Below, piece after piece: positions 13,614 to 25,046 of a DNA stretch of 64,000 nucleotides (within the stretch, counting starts at the first letter, position 1; each line of letters opens with the position of its first letter). Below the pieces are notes generated by a model, which ran no database searches, had not been told where the DNA came from, and was given only the letters and a program-made list of their open reading frames with translations. This DNA is from Brevipalpus yothersi. Taxonomy: Eukaryota; Arthropoda; Arachnida; Trombidiformes; Tenuipalpidae. A program made the position numbers and the translations under genes. Location of the stretch: assembly GCA_003956705.1 (NCBI GenBank), contig QZCP01000479.1:1-64000 (forward strand), given 5' to 3'.

Positions 13614-14691
13614 ATGAAATTAAGTTCAAAGAAAAAAATTATTCTCGGATGGAAATATCATCTTTTGAAGATTTTTTTCTTCACCCACTGGATATTTATT
13701 GTCAACATATTTCAAGACTTACCAATTGTCACCGGCCAATCACCATACTATCCACAGGTAACTCTATCGTCAGGTATTTTACGAGGAAGAAAAATGAAAA
13801 CTGGTGAGAGAGGAGATGAAAAAGAATTTGTAGCCTTTCTTGGTATACCATACGCCAGACCTCCTGTGGGACCCCTTCGATTTCAGGTAAGTTGTTTTCC
13901 AATTGGCTCTATTTAAAATTAGTTTGCTGCTACCGAATTCTCGGGGATTAATGAAACATTTACCAATCGGATAATGTCCACCCGAAAATCTGAGAGTCAC
14001 TAGAAGAGAATATATTACATGGCTACCTACCAATCCATTTACTCATTCACAACTCATCAACTACCACTAGCAACCTGAGCCACATCCGGGATGGAGTGGC
14101 CTTACTGATGCATGGACATACAAGAACTCATGTCCACAATTGAATTTACGAGGGGATAAAGTTGTTGGCAAAGAAGATTGCCTGTATTTGAATGTATATA
14201 CACCCACTGTTGAGGTGAGTTACTATTGTCCCAATCAGGAATTCTTCTCCTCCTCTTCCTCTTTCTCTGGATGAATTTCCGTTCATGTCTATCGAGCTTA
14301 TTGAGGCTACACGCTCCACGTTCTCATTAAATTCCACTGAAAAATTTACCGCGCAAAATTGTTACTGAACACTCTCTAATCGAATTCCATCATGTTCAAT
14401 CGTCCAGAGAAAGCCTTATGACGATTTTCTCTATCCAGTCATGGTTTTCATGGGAGCAGGCAATTTTGAAAATGGTGACAGCAGTGTTTTTGGGCCCGAA
14501 AAACTTATGGACAAGAATATCGTTTTGGTAACCTTTAATCATCGAATTGGTATATTAGGTTGGAAGCTTTTTGTTGCTTGCTTGCCTTTTTATTCCAAGA
14601 TTTACTAGAATTAGGGCGACATCAAGTAAAAAATATGAAGTTGTTAACATGACTATCCGTGAATATCGATAAATTATGAGTCCAATTTCGT

Positions 14692-14726
<35 letters not shown>

Positions 14727-16655
14727 CTGCTTGCCATTCTCTCTTGGACTGCCAGGATTTCTGAGCAGTGGTGATCAACATGCGACAGGCAATTATGGTC
14801 TACACGATCAACTTATGGCACTGAAATGGGTATCCAAGAATATTGAGTCTTTCTCGGGTGATCCACATAAGGTGACACTATTTGGCCAAAGAGCAGGAGC
14901 AGCATCGATCTTCTTCCATTTACTTTCTCCTCTCTCAAAAGGTTTGCAAACTTGCACGCAATACCACATAAACATACATGTATATTGAGCCAAGAAGAAA
15001 AAAAGGAAGACTGCGAAAAAAAATTCGCTTGATTAATGGACTATCTATTTTTTCCTATTCCCTTTTCCATGGGATCATCACATCTTCAGGACTATTCCAC
15101 AAAGTGATCATGCAAAGCGGCTCCGGTCTGTGTGATTGGTCGCTACAGCGAAATCCGATGGATTCTCTGAATCGACTGGCCAAACAATTGAGATGTCCTT
15201 CATCATCGACAAGCGAGCTCATTGAGTGTGCACGCTTTGCCTCGGAGGAGGATATTGTCAAGGCTCAAAAGAATGATAAGGTACATATCAAGTGGATTAA
15301 TTGTGTCACTCATCATCTTTATGAACACGATTGCGAAAGATGAAGGGTATCTGATTTCTTTATCACTACTTTTCTGAGTGGCTCTCTTTCTCTCTTTCTC
15401 TTTCCTTCTCTCTTTGCCAGGCTATTTTGGATATGCCAGAGTCTTTTGTTCCAACAATTGAAAATTTTGGATCAGAAAGATTTTTACCCCAAGATCCATG
15501 GACCATACTGGAATCTGGTGTTGTGAATAAAGTTCCCATAATCATTGGCTTCAATAAGCTTGAGACGAGCTACCTATATCCAGGTATTGTCTTGAAATTT
15601 AGTCGATTCAATTCAATTTAAAACTGAAAAAATTCATACCGGCTCTATTATTCTATAGCACTCAGTCAACAGTATGGTGGGGAGAAAGGCAAGTTCCATG
15701 ATAAATTGGTTAATAAATTTTTAGAGTGCTGCACACCATTCAAGGGAAAGGCTCGAGAAAAAATTTTGCCCATCATCTTATTCCAATACTTTAGTCGCTT
15801 GAATCCAACAAATCATACGGAAGTTCTACTCAGATTCATCAATGTAATTTTAGCCCCACAAGCATTGTATTGCCTGAATACACTAATTGTTCTCTCTCAA
15901 CAGATGACTACTGATAGCTTGTACATCAGTTGTATTGATGAAACTCTTCATGCTCTTTCGAGAGTCGGTCTATCTGCTTACTTGTATTCATTCTCATATC
16001 GAGGTGAACATAGTATGATGGAAACAGTTAAAGGGATTACAAGTATTCCCACCAAAATTGGCCCATCAAGTGGTGATGAGCTACTTTATTTATTTGATAT
16101 GAAATTAGGTTTTCAGCGGAATCAAAATTTCCGGGATGCAAAAGTTTCACACCGGTTGACAACTCTATGGACAGATTTTGTTCGAAATGGGTACGAAAAC
16201 TATTCGATCATGAAAATTCTTAGATTGCTGGAGAGGATGATAAGCTGAATTTCGTCTCTCTTTACGGTTTCAGATACGTTCCAAGGGTCCCGAATGCTGA
16301 ATATCCAAAGTGGGAAAAATTTGATGCACAACATCAAACACTACTATCCATCGATGACTATCTCACAGTTCAGCCCTATAATCATGAAACTTCTGCTCTA
16401 TTCTGGTCTGATCATCTGCGCAACCTATCAGGAACAGGACAAAGTGGCTCCAGAGGAAGATTAGGATATCTTGCAAGACCTTATAAAACATTAGCATGGG
16501 CAATGATCGGTGTATCAACATCACTTATGGTTCTAGTCATATTTTTATTATCAATTCTATTCTATCAGAAGCGAATGTCCTCATCGTCAAACTTTCGATC
16601 TGCTCCTGAAAATGGTTCGAGTCATCTTTCAACCACATCTTCTGGTCTCTATTAA
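13614..16655 (+). CDS. Cholinesterase-like adhesion protein (neuroligin/gliotactin type), catalytically dead, 8 exons
   Basis: Type I membrane protein of the carboxylesterase/cholinesterase fold. Exons 13614-13886, 14071-14214, 14408-14558, 14756-14941, 15090-15280, 15421-15583, 15659-16190 and 16274-16655 total 2022 nt (673 residues). A hydrophobic signal segment precedes QSPYYPQVTLSSGILRGRK. Family blocks follow: FLGIPYARPPVGPLRF, EDCLYLNVYTP, FNHRIGILGFLSSGD, NYGLHDQLMALKWV, VTLFGQRAGAAS. The nucleophile motif GESAG reads GQRAG (Arg at about residue 235), and the triad His is replaced by Ser in IGPSSGDELLYLF, while the triad Glu remains in FNKLETSYLYP. It therefore cannot be a classical esterase. 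Near the C-terminus come a membrane helix (AWAMIGVSTSLMVLVIFLL) and a short Ser-rich tail. A 60-nt stretch at 15844-15903 may be an extra intron (653-residue form). Which subfamily it belongs to is unresolved. Confidence 0.9.
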
Positions 16656-16842
16656 GTATTAGTTCTGTTCATTTTAGTCAATATATATTTACACACACTC
16701 CCTTCAATCAAGGATATGTATATTACCAATATCCGAAAAGAGATGGAGAATAATCATTGACACACTAATATAATCATTATCAAGCAAATCATTAGAAGCT
16801 TATCGATCATTTTATTTTTTTCATTCATTCTCCTAATAACAG

Positions 16843-17048
16843 TTCAAGGAATCAACACCAAGGAAAGCCCATGGAGGTGCTATTACTCCGCTTCCACCAA
16901 TCGCCCATCTCGTGCTCGTAGTCCGGTCACAATCACATCGTCCATATTCAACAATTCATCTCGAATCACAAGTCCGGCCATATTTGATACTCTAACTCAT
17001 CTACCAGCACTTGAAAAAAGATATCTCGATGAGCTGTTCCGAGAATAG
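16843..17048 (+). other. Candidate alternative last exon of the cholinesterase-like gene
   Basis: Preceded by a strong acceptor (long T-rich tract, then CTAATAACAG), this segment stays open for 68 codons and then stops. Splicing from a GT at 16615 in the last main exon (phase 1) to 16843 keeps the frame and would replace the last residues of the cytoplasmic tail with one ending ALEKRYLDELFRE. The sequence reads like a Ser/Arg-rich cytoplasmic tail. The donor (G|GTTCGA) is weak, so this is a candidate only. Confidence 0.4.
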
Positions 17049-18824
17049 AGTATGTCACTGCAATCAAGTGATGGGTCAACTTGCTACAATGATACCCAAA
17101 GCAGAAGAAGCAGTAGTGGAAGAGATAGTTGAAGATATCATGCTCAAATTTTGACAATTGAGATGTATTCTCAAATGGGATTTCTCAAATCAGAATACAA
17201 ATCAAATAAGGATGAGAACCGATGATTGTGAGCCCGTTTCATTTGAAGTGTACGCACACATATTCTCTATCTCATGAAAATGCTATTGTCACAGGAATGG
17301 ATTGAGAAAAATATCACACAAACGAAGAAAGAGAGAGAGAGAGAGACATTCACACAATAAAACTAGGCTCATCATAATTTCCACATCACGATGTGGCTTC
17401 CCCATTCTGTCAACAAGTATACTTACGGTATACTTCTCTCTCTCTCTCTCTCTCATTTTACGCATCACTTGTGACCTATGTCATGCGAAACTATCTTCCA
17501 GATGCACACAGCATCCCAGAGCTCCACACACTCACACAGACACACACACTCTTGTGATTGCTCTCTTTATCCATACTCTTTTCTTCATGCACAGTTCCTT
17601 GGAGCTTTTTGGCCATCTTCATTCATGTATAGAGTCAATGGAGAAAAACATCTTCCCCATTTATTGTGACGATATCAAATTTTCAGCCAACACTTTTGAT
17701 CATCTCAAGTCCCAAGTGTGGGCACTTCTCGATCACGAAGCGATACACTTTCTCTCTTGCCGTTACTCGAATGTACCATGCATACATACATCTCGCTCTC
17801 TCCTCACATTTGAGATTTTTGGTCCCGATTCCTGTGGCCCGTGTTCACCAAGCGTCCCACAGGCGAACCGCTTTGAAGTGGGGCCATCATCACCATTCTC
17901 TCTCTTTCTCTCTGTGGACAAATTGGCAGCGCATAAACACGCTTATCAACACGATTAACTTTCGCCACACACCGCAAGCAAATCATTCACTCCATGATAT
18001 GGAGGTTGACCGAGTCACTGGCGTTGCATTATTGAGCAAAAATGATCAGGTCAAATGCTCAAGTGAGAAAATGTTCGGAAGGGAGAAGATTTCTTTCTCT
18101 GTCTCTCTTCCTATCTTCTATTCTTTCCATGTTTTTCCCAGATATACCCAGATGTACAGGAATCGTGCAGAGGATAAAGCGCTAATGGCTATCGAGTGGA
18201 TGCCACTTCAATGGCACGCTTTCGCTAATCAACTTACTGAAAAATTGATGCTCAATAATTGTCTGACTTCTCACAATATCTCTTGAGTATAAAAAATTCA
18301 TCATTTTTGAGCAATAATCGATTGATTAAAGTTTGCAAATTTTTTTCTACTGACTCTGCTGGTGGTCATTATTTTGTTGCTAAAATTGAATACAACTCTC
18401 ATCATTTCCTGTTGAGCTGTTGAGTTGTTGATCAATTCATTTTAGTGGGAACATTTTGCCATTGCTTGGTAATAGAATGATTCTATTTTCACTTATTGGC
18501 TCAAGAAAATTTCAACAAAAGGCTTTAATTGTATTTTACTTACAAATCTTGTTAGTTTTTTTTGTGATCCTCTCTAAAGTCTCGGAATTTTTCACATGAT
18601 TTTTAGAAGAAGGCAACAATTCTCAGACTTTATCATGCACTTTTTGTAGATCAAATGTGAATAATCGAAAGGTTGTGAGCAGCATTACGAATGCATGTCT
18701 ATACCAAATCGCAACCAGCTTAATCATATTGACGGTGGATTCATAAATCGTTTGAATCTCGATTCAATGGAAGAGCTCAAAGAAAAGTGAAGGAAATTTG
18801 CTGTCAAAAAACTTGTGAGACAAT

Positions 18825-18890
<66 letters not shown>

Positions 18891-19617
18891 GAAGTGGGAA
18901 AAGATCATTTTGTCTAGCTCAATAAAATAAGGCAGAATTAATCTCAAATGAGCAGGTGAAATGCTGTTTTTCGTTGAATAAGATATTCATAGTGCAGATT
19001 TTGCATGAATCTTGCCATCAAGCGATAAAGTCAGAAGTAGGAAGAGAGAGAGAATAAAGAATAGAAGATGCGCATTGCGTGCCCTGAGTCCTAATCCACT
19101 GGTATTCTGAGTCTCCATGTCCATTGAGCCCGCCCTTATTTTCGCACTGGAATCCTCGAGGATCTAGTCCCATTATTCTGATGCCTATTCTGTATGTATA
19201 TATATGTGTGTGTGTGAAAGCCTCTCTCGCCATCTGAGGAATATCCTCCGCCCGACTCGGGCTGAGCATCAAGCATGCTGGAAAGTTTGACGCGATAATC
19301 TGGAAGAGAATGAAGAGCATCCAGGGAAAGAGAGAGAAAATATTTGGAGGGATGAAAATCAAGTGAATCTGACACTCTATGGGCTTGCTGCCCCGCCTTT
19401 TGCCGCATCAGTATGGCCCATAAACGCACGCACACAGTCAAGATGTGAGAGTTTACTGGAGAGAACATCTCTATTTAGTCGGATAACTGTATAGGCTTCG
19501 CTTCATTTTCCGCTTCTCTTCCGCTCGGTTGATGAACAACACTTTCGATTCTCTGTGAAAATACTAGTAGTGAACTTTTTGACTTGGACAATAAACGCTC
19601 TACATACCCAAGGAATA
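17049..19617. other. Intergenic region upstream of the Pox-neuro-like gene
   Basis: No recognised coding sequence. The open frames at 17302-18286 are partly readings of TC and CA tracts and match no family I know. Contains a long (AG)n run at 18827-18885 and a short (TG)n run near 19205. Confidence 0.55.
18827..18885. repeat. (AG)n microsatellite
   Basis: About 59 nt of pure AG repeat. Confidence 0.95.
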
Positions 19618-21569
19618 ATGCCTCATACAGGTAAATATTTTCAAATTCATGCTCTACTTGATTGAACTTATTATGGAATTGAAGATTTCTCTAACTTTGT
19701 TAGACGTTAGTTTTCAGTAATGAGACATTAGTAGATATTTCACCTTTCCTGAATGCTATTCAAGTCTTTTTCCAATTCTTGTGATTTCCGATAAACAAGC
19801 TACTGACCTTCAGTAACTCATTTTGAGCATCTTATTCTTCATTGGCATATTTTTCAAAATTTTCATCAGTCCTCACTCGAGCTTGTTTGTTATGCAATTT
19901 AGCTTAATTTTTGAAGAAAATCGTTCATAGTCATTCTACCGAATGGATACCGAGGAAGCTCCTGTATTCCTTCTTCACAGCTCAGTCAATAATCTCATTC
20001 AGAGAGTGTGACAGCATCGTTGAGTTATGCTATTGTTCGGAAAACTTCGAGGTTCCTATATGATATCATAAAATTTTTTCGACCAAAAAATATAGCTATT
20101 TATGAGACTTTTAGTGATTCAATATTCTTAATGCATTGAGGAAGGCTGAATTTTCCGCCATGCCATGAATTGCTAGGCAAGACTTCTTTTTATTCTGTTC
20201 TTCAGTTTATCCTCTCTCCTTCATTTTCCCGTCTTCTAAGGCTATTCTGTCTGATCTGAAATTAGCTTGTTCATAAGTTTCATTTACAGAGCCAGCAAGC
20301 TGTATCCTCGGTTTGAGCAATCATCTAGCTTCGAATCAGATCTTGGAATCGGATTTTGGAAAAACTAGATCAAAGAGAACTCAACGACTTTTACCTTAAT
20401 TTCAACTATTGATCGAAGAATAGTCAATTGAAAATTGAATTATTCTCATCCTTATTAACTCCCTTCTCACAGGCCAGGCCGGAATAAATCAATTGGGAGG
20501 ATTGTTTGTGAACGGAAGACCTTTGCCTCTACATGTTCGTCAGCGTATCATTGAGCTGGCTCTAATGGGTGTAAGGCCATGTGATATTTCACGCCAATTA
20601 TTGGTTTCTCATGGATGTGTGTCGAAAATTCTGACCAGATTCTACGAAACAGGCTCAATAAAGCCAGGTTAGTAAGAGATAAATCTGCATCAGAGAGATT
20701 TTCAGAGGCTACTAAGAATTCATACCAATCACAAGTTTTGGTCATTTATCGAATATTCTTGAGCCAGTAATTATCTTATGACTAACTATTTTACAGGTTC
20801 CATCGGTGGATCTAAGCCCAAGCATGTTACAAGTCCAAAGATAGTGAAGAAAATTCTAGATTTGAAGCAAGAAAATCCAGCTCTTTTTGCTTGGGAAATT
20901 CGTGATCTCATTCGACGTGAAATGCTCCAATCTCGATCACTAGAAAGTTGTTCATCAAATCACACTGATCTAAGTCTAAGTGTGCCATCCATATCTTCAA
21001 TAAATAGAATTCTGAGAACTGGATCTGAGCATCGTTCAGCATACGAATGGCCACTGAGAACTTCTGGTGACCATATCGTTGAGGCATGTTCAGGTGTGAA
21101 ACGAAGCTATACTGATGGCAATATATCATCATCACAATCAAGAATGATGTCCTCTGTTGGTGATTCCAATAATGATTGCACTATTGATGTTGAACATGAT
21201 ACTAAACCTATGATCAATGGCAATATGGAAAGTTTGACTGAAAAATCTTCTCCTCCCCGAAAACGACGAAAGTTTACTTCCTACAATATTGATGATATTT
21301 TGAGGAGTGATGATTCCGAATCTGAGGATAATTCATGGCGCAAAGAGACTCGTCGAACAGCTACACTTTCAGCCTCATCTTTATCATCATCTTCATCACT
21401 ATCATCATCACTGGGAACTGATAATCCTTGCTACAAATCTCTCAGTCCATTGGCAATGTCTTCAGCTAATTTCATTGAACATAGAGCAACCGAAACGAAT
21501 GCATACTATTCATACTGTTACCAGGCAATATTAGCAGCTCATCAAAATTATGTTAGCACCACTGAGTGA
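19618..21569 (+). CDS. Poxn: Paired-box transcription factor, Pox-neuro-like, 3 exons
   Basis: Sequence-specific DNA-binding factor with an N-terminal paired domain. Exons 19618-19630, 20473-20667 and 20797-21569 give 981 nt (326 residues); the first exon is only 13 nt (MPHT plus one base) and its phase fits. The PAI half reads INQLGGLFVNGRPLPL, then RPCDISRQLLVSHGCVSKI and LTRFYETGSIKPGSIGGSKP; this SHGCVSKILTRFYETGSI-PGSIGGSK string is the Pox-neuro signature rather than Pax6 or Pax2/5/8. The RED half has FAWEIRDLI and VPSISSINRILR, separated by about 20 extra residues (SRSLESCSSNHTDLSLS region). No homeodomain and no clear octapeptide are seen. The C-terminal half is Ser-rich with a PPRKRRKF basic patch, a possible nuclear signal. 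Pox-neuro acts in sensory-organ specification in insects; a role here is inferred from that. Confidence 0.85.
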
Positions 21570-22835
21570 ATAATTGTCAAATATACACTTCATTGAAAAA
21601 CGAGACAGAAACTGGCAAGACTTGATGGTACGAAGTGATTGCGTTGATGTAAAATTGAATAAAATATGAATGAGAAAAACTTCGCAACTTCACTGGTAGA
21701 TAACGGTAAATATATGTGATATTAGTGAAGTTGAATCTGGACGCGGAAACAGTCGCAATCAGAATCAGGAAAAAAAGCTATTATTTACATTGATTAGTGA
21801 GAACTACAGTGCAAACGAATGCTGAAGCAATCGAAAATCTCATAATTAGTTGGGTTCACTGGAGAGGAGATACATATATCAAAATGATCAGGAATCTTTC
21901 ATTATGCCACTATGAGAAGAATAGTGAGGCAAATGTTAGCGGTGGCATTCCTTCATCACTACCACGCTGGAAGCCAAGATAAAGTATTAAGGGTATGAAG
22001 CCATATTGAAACGAAAATCGACAAAAACCAAGAAAAGTAGCAAGTCTACTTCGCTTTGCGGCCACAAAAAGCATCTTTAATTGCTGAATAAGAGAAAATT
22101 GATTAATACGATGCTCAACCGAGTACTATGAATACCACAACTATCTAACAACACACTCACACACATCCACTGTAGCATTACTTACCTCAAAATTGGTGCA
22201 AATTCAATCAAACACAATTAATTTAATAGCAAAATACTCAAATCAAATCGAAAGTTCGAATTCAATTTAAATCAAATACTTTTAACAACATGTGTGCATG
22301 AACATGCTTGCAATAAAATTCTCTTCTATTATATCACACACCTTATCTCCACCAATCAGCGTTCAGTATTCGAGACACCCTTCAAAGCGACATCTAGTGT
22401 CATATGGAAGCTTTTTTTCTGGACAAAAGTTAAAAGCTTGCTCAAGATTCAATTTTTTTTTCATCACTTTTTCTGAATGTTTGAATGAAACAACGCCAAT
22501 TGAATTGAAAGATTTTTTTACACCGATGATGGTCAAAAAAAGTGATTAATTTTAATCAGTGTCATTATCAAAGTGTGTTAAATAGTTGTGTGTGTGTGTA
22601 TTTTTTATTTTATATTTTTTCCCTCTCTATTCACACACATACACATATACCCGCAGAGTACTTCGATATATACACTCTCGATATACAGATATTCTGTAGT
22701 GTATTCATTTTTCGCTCTTTAACTGGGCCTCGGTGTGAGACTTGTTCCCACCATCATCATCATTGAAAGTTGATCAATTGTTGTTAAAATTTTACTTAGA
22801 AGAGAGTAAGATACTTGTTCATAAATTTGAGAACA
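21570..22835. other. Intergenic region and KDM1A 5' UTR
   Basis: AT-rich with no recognised coding sequence. The frame of the next gene stays open upstream of its first ATG, but only non-ATG starts exist there. Confidence 0.55.
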
Positions 22836-25046
22836 ATGTCCACCAATGATGAAGATATGGGTAACAATGAGGATGGTAATGGTGGTGGTGCCTGGAATAA
22901 AGTTGATCGTGCTAATGTCGGTGGTAACGGCCCTGTGGCCGAGGACAACGGTAATGGTAGTGATGAGGAGGCTCCCAAAGGATTGGAAGGTGCTGCATTT
23001 AATTCACGTATACCAATGAATAAGATGACCAGTGAGGAAGCCCAATGTTTTCCCAATATTGCCAATGGTACACCGTCAAGTGTATCATTGTTTATATATA
23101 TTCGTAATCGGATATTGGAAATGTTTCTTGACAATCCTAAGCGTGAGCTTACCGTTGAAGCTGCTCTGGCCGGTATATTGCCACCATATAATTCGGATGG
23201 ACCATTGATTGCTCGTATTCATGCCTACTTGGAACGTCATTCGTTAATTAATTTTGGAGTCTTCCAGCGAATCAGAAGACCGCCCGAGCGAAAACCACTC
23301 GGCAAAGTGTTGATTATCGGTGCTGGTGTCGCTGGTTTGGCTGCCGCTCTTCAGTTACACCGTTTTGGTATGGAAGTTATCGTACTGGAGGCGAGAGATC
23401 GTGTTGGTGGACGTGTGGTGACATTCCGTAAAAATAATTTTATTGCTGATCTCGGCTCCAATGTGATCACCGGTCTGGGTGGTAATCCATTAGCGGTGAT
23501 CGCCAAACAGATCAACATGCAATTGTGTAGAATTAAACAAAAGTGCCCCCTCTATGAATCCAATGGCCAAACTGTGCCCAAAGAAAAAGACGAAATGGTT
23601 GAACGTGAATTTAATCGACTTCTCGAAGCGACCAGCTATTTATCTCATGAACTTCCATTTAATGATCCCATATCACTGGGTGCAGCTCTTGAATACATTA
23701 TACAGCTACAGGAAAAGAATGTGGAAGAGAAACAGATTGAGCATTTAAAAGAGATCACCATTTTGTATGAGAAGTTCAAAGAAAATCAAGCAGCTTTGAT
23801 TGAGATGAAAGATCGTATTGAAATATTGCACAGACGTTACAAAGAAGTGTCAGACATATCGAATCGAGATATTACTCAAGAATACTCATTGAGAGAGACT
23901 TTGTGGGAACTGAGAGCAGCTTACAAAGAATGTGACCAGCTTTTTGAACAAGAAAAAGAGATTGAAGATAAACTGAAAAGCTGCGAAAATCATCCTCCCA
24001 GTGATGTATATTTATCCTCACGTGATCGCCAAATTCTCGACTGGCATTTTGCAAATCTCGAATTTGCCAATGCAACTCCTCTCCATTGCCTCTCATTGAA
24101 ACATTGGGATCAAGATGATGACTTTGAATTCACTGGTAGTCACTTAACGGTGGCCAATGGCTTCTCATGTTTACCCATAGCTATGTCCGAAGAACTTCCA
24201 GCTGGTTCAATCATAACAAGTCGAGCCGTTAAGTTGATCAAAATTGATCAAAAAGGAGTTGAAGTACATGCTTATGATCCAAAGCGCTACAGTAATTCTG
24301 TGCATGTAAATACGTATATGTACCCAGCTGATGCAGTCATATGCACCCTTCCACTTGGAGTACTCAAAGGAAGTGTCAAAAATCCTCCTGATTCGAAGAA
24401 TACAATCTCAAATTCAGTTCAATTTCAGCCTCCTCTGCCTGATTGGAAAGTCAAAGCAATCGAGCGATTAGGATATGGGAATCTCAACAAAGTTGTACTA
24501 TGTTTCGATCGTATCTTTTGGGATCAAGATTCTAATTTATTTGGCCATATAGGAAGTACAACTGCATCCAGAGGTGAACTTTTCCTTTTCTGGAGTTTAT
24601 ACAAGTCACCTGTACTGATGGCATTAGTTGCCGGTGAAGCAGCCAACATAATGGAAAATGTATCAGATGATGTAGTCGTTGGTAGATGTTTAGCTGTTCT
24701 CAAAAGTATTTTCGGGGCCACTGCTATACCCCAGCCAAAGGAGACCATTGTAACCAGATGGAGAGCCGATCCATGGGCCAAAGGTTCTTACTCATTTGTG
24801 GCCACCGGCTCAACTGGTGAAGATTTTGATATATTAGCCGCTCCCGTAGTGATATCACCATCTGGTGAACCTATCCACGAATCCAAAGTGGATCCAGAGA
24901 TCACATGTCCTCGGCTGTATTTTGCTGGTGAGCATACCATCAGAAATTATCCTGCTACTGTTCACGGAGCCCTTCTCAGTGGACATCGTGAAGCTGCTCG
25001 GGTGGCCAATCAGTTTTTAGGTGCTCCATACGCTGTTTCTCCATAA
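22836..25046 (+). CDS. KDM1A: Lysine-specific histone demethylase 1 (LSD1), single exon
   Basis: FAD-dependent amine oxidase that demethylates H3K4me1/2 within CoREST-type nuclear complexes. 736 residues are read without any intron. An acidic Gly/Asn-rich N-terminus is followed by the SWIRM domain (about 55-147, ending LINFGVFQRI), the Rossmann FAD motif (IIGAGVAGLAAALQLHRFGM, then EARDRVGGRV), the first oxidase lobe (KQKCPLYESNGQTVPKEKDE), the Tower coiled coil (about 290-390), then SSRDRQILDWHFANLEFANA, DDDFEFTGSHLTV, the second lobe with the conserved active-site Lys552 in YGNLNKVVLCFD, and the C-terminal FAGEHTIRNYPATVHGALLSG. All expected motifs are present. The start is the first ATG of the frame (ACAATGT). 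Orthologues usually have several introns, so the single exon is notable. Confidence 0.96.
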   Translation: MSTNDEDMGNNEDGNGGGAWNKVDRANVGGNGPVAEDNGNGSDEEAPKGLEGAAFNSRIPMNKMTSEEAQCFPNIANGTPSSVSLFIYIRNRILEMFLDNPKRELTVEAALAGILPPYNSDGPLIARIHAYLERHSLINFGVFQRIRRPPERKPLGKVLIIGAGVAGLAAALQLHRFGMEVIVLEARDRVGGRVVTFRKNNFIADLGSNVITGLGGNPLAVIAKQINMQLCRIKQKCPLYESNGQTVPKEKDEMVEREFNRLLEATSYLSHELPFNDPISLGAALEYIIQLQEKNVEEKQIEHLKEITILYEKFKENQAALIEMKDRIEILHRRYKEVSDISNRDITQEYSLRETLWELRAAYKECDQLFEQEKEIEDKLKSCENHPPSDVYLSSRDRQILDWHFANLEFANATPLHCLSLKHWDQDDDFEFTGSHLTVANGFSCLPIAMSEELPAGSIITSRAVKLIKIDQKGVEVHAYDPKRYSNSVHVNTYMYPADAVICTLPLGVLKGSVKNPPDSKNTISNSVQFQPPLPDWKVKAIERLGYGNLNKVVLCFDRIFWDQDSNLFGHIGSTTASRGELFLFWSLYKSPVLMALVAGEAANIMENVSDDVVVGRCLAVLKSIFGATAIPQPKETIVTRWRADPWAKGSYSFVATGSTGEDFDILAAPVVISPSGEPIHESKVDPEITCPRLYFAGEHTIRNYPATVHGALLSGHREAARVANQFLGAPYAVSP

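Noticed and set aside
17302..18286. Two plus-strand frames of more than 200 codons
   Set aside because: They include CA and TC tracts, show no domain, and overlap each other in different frames.
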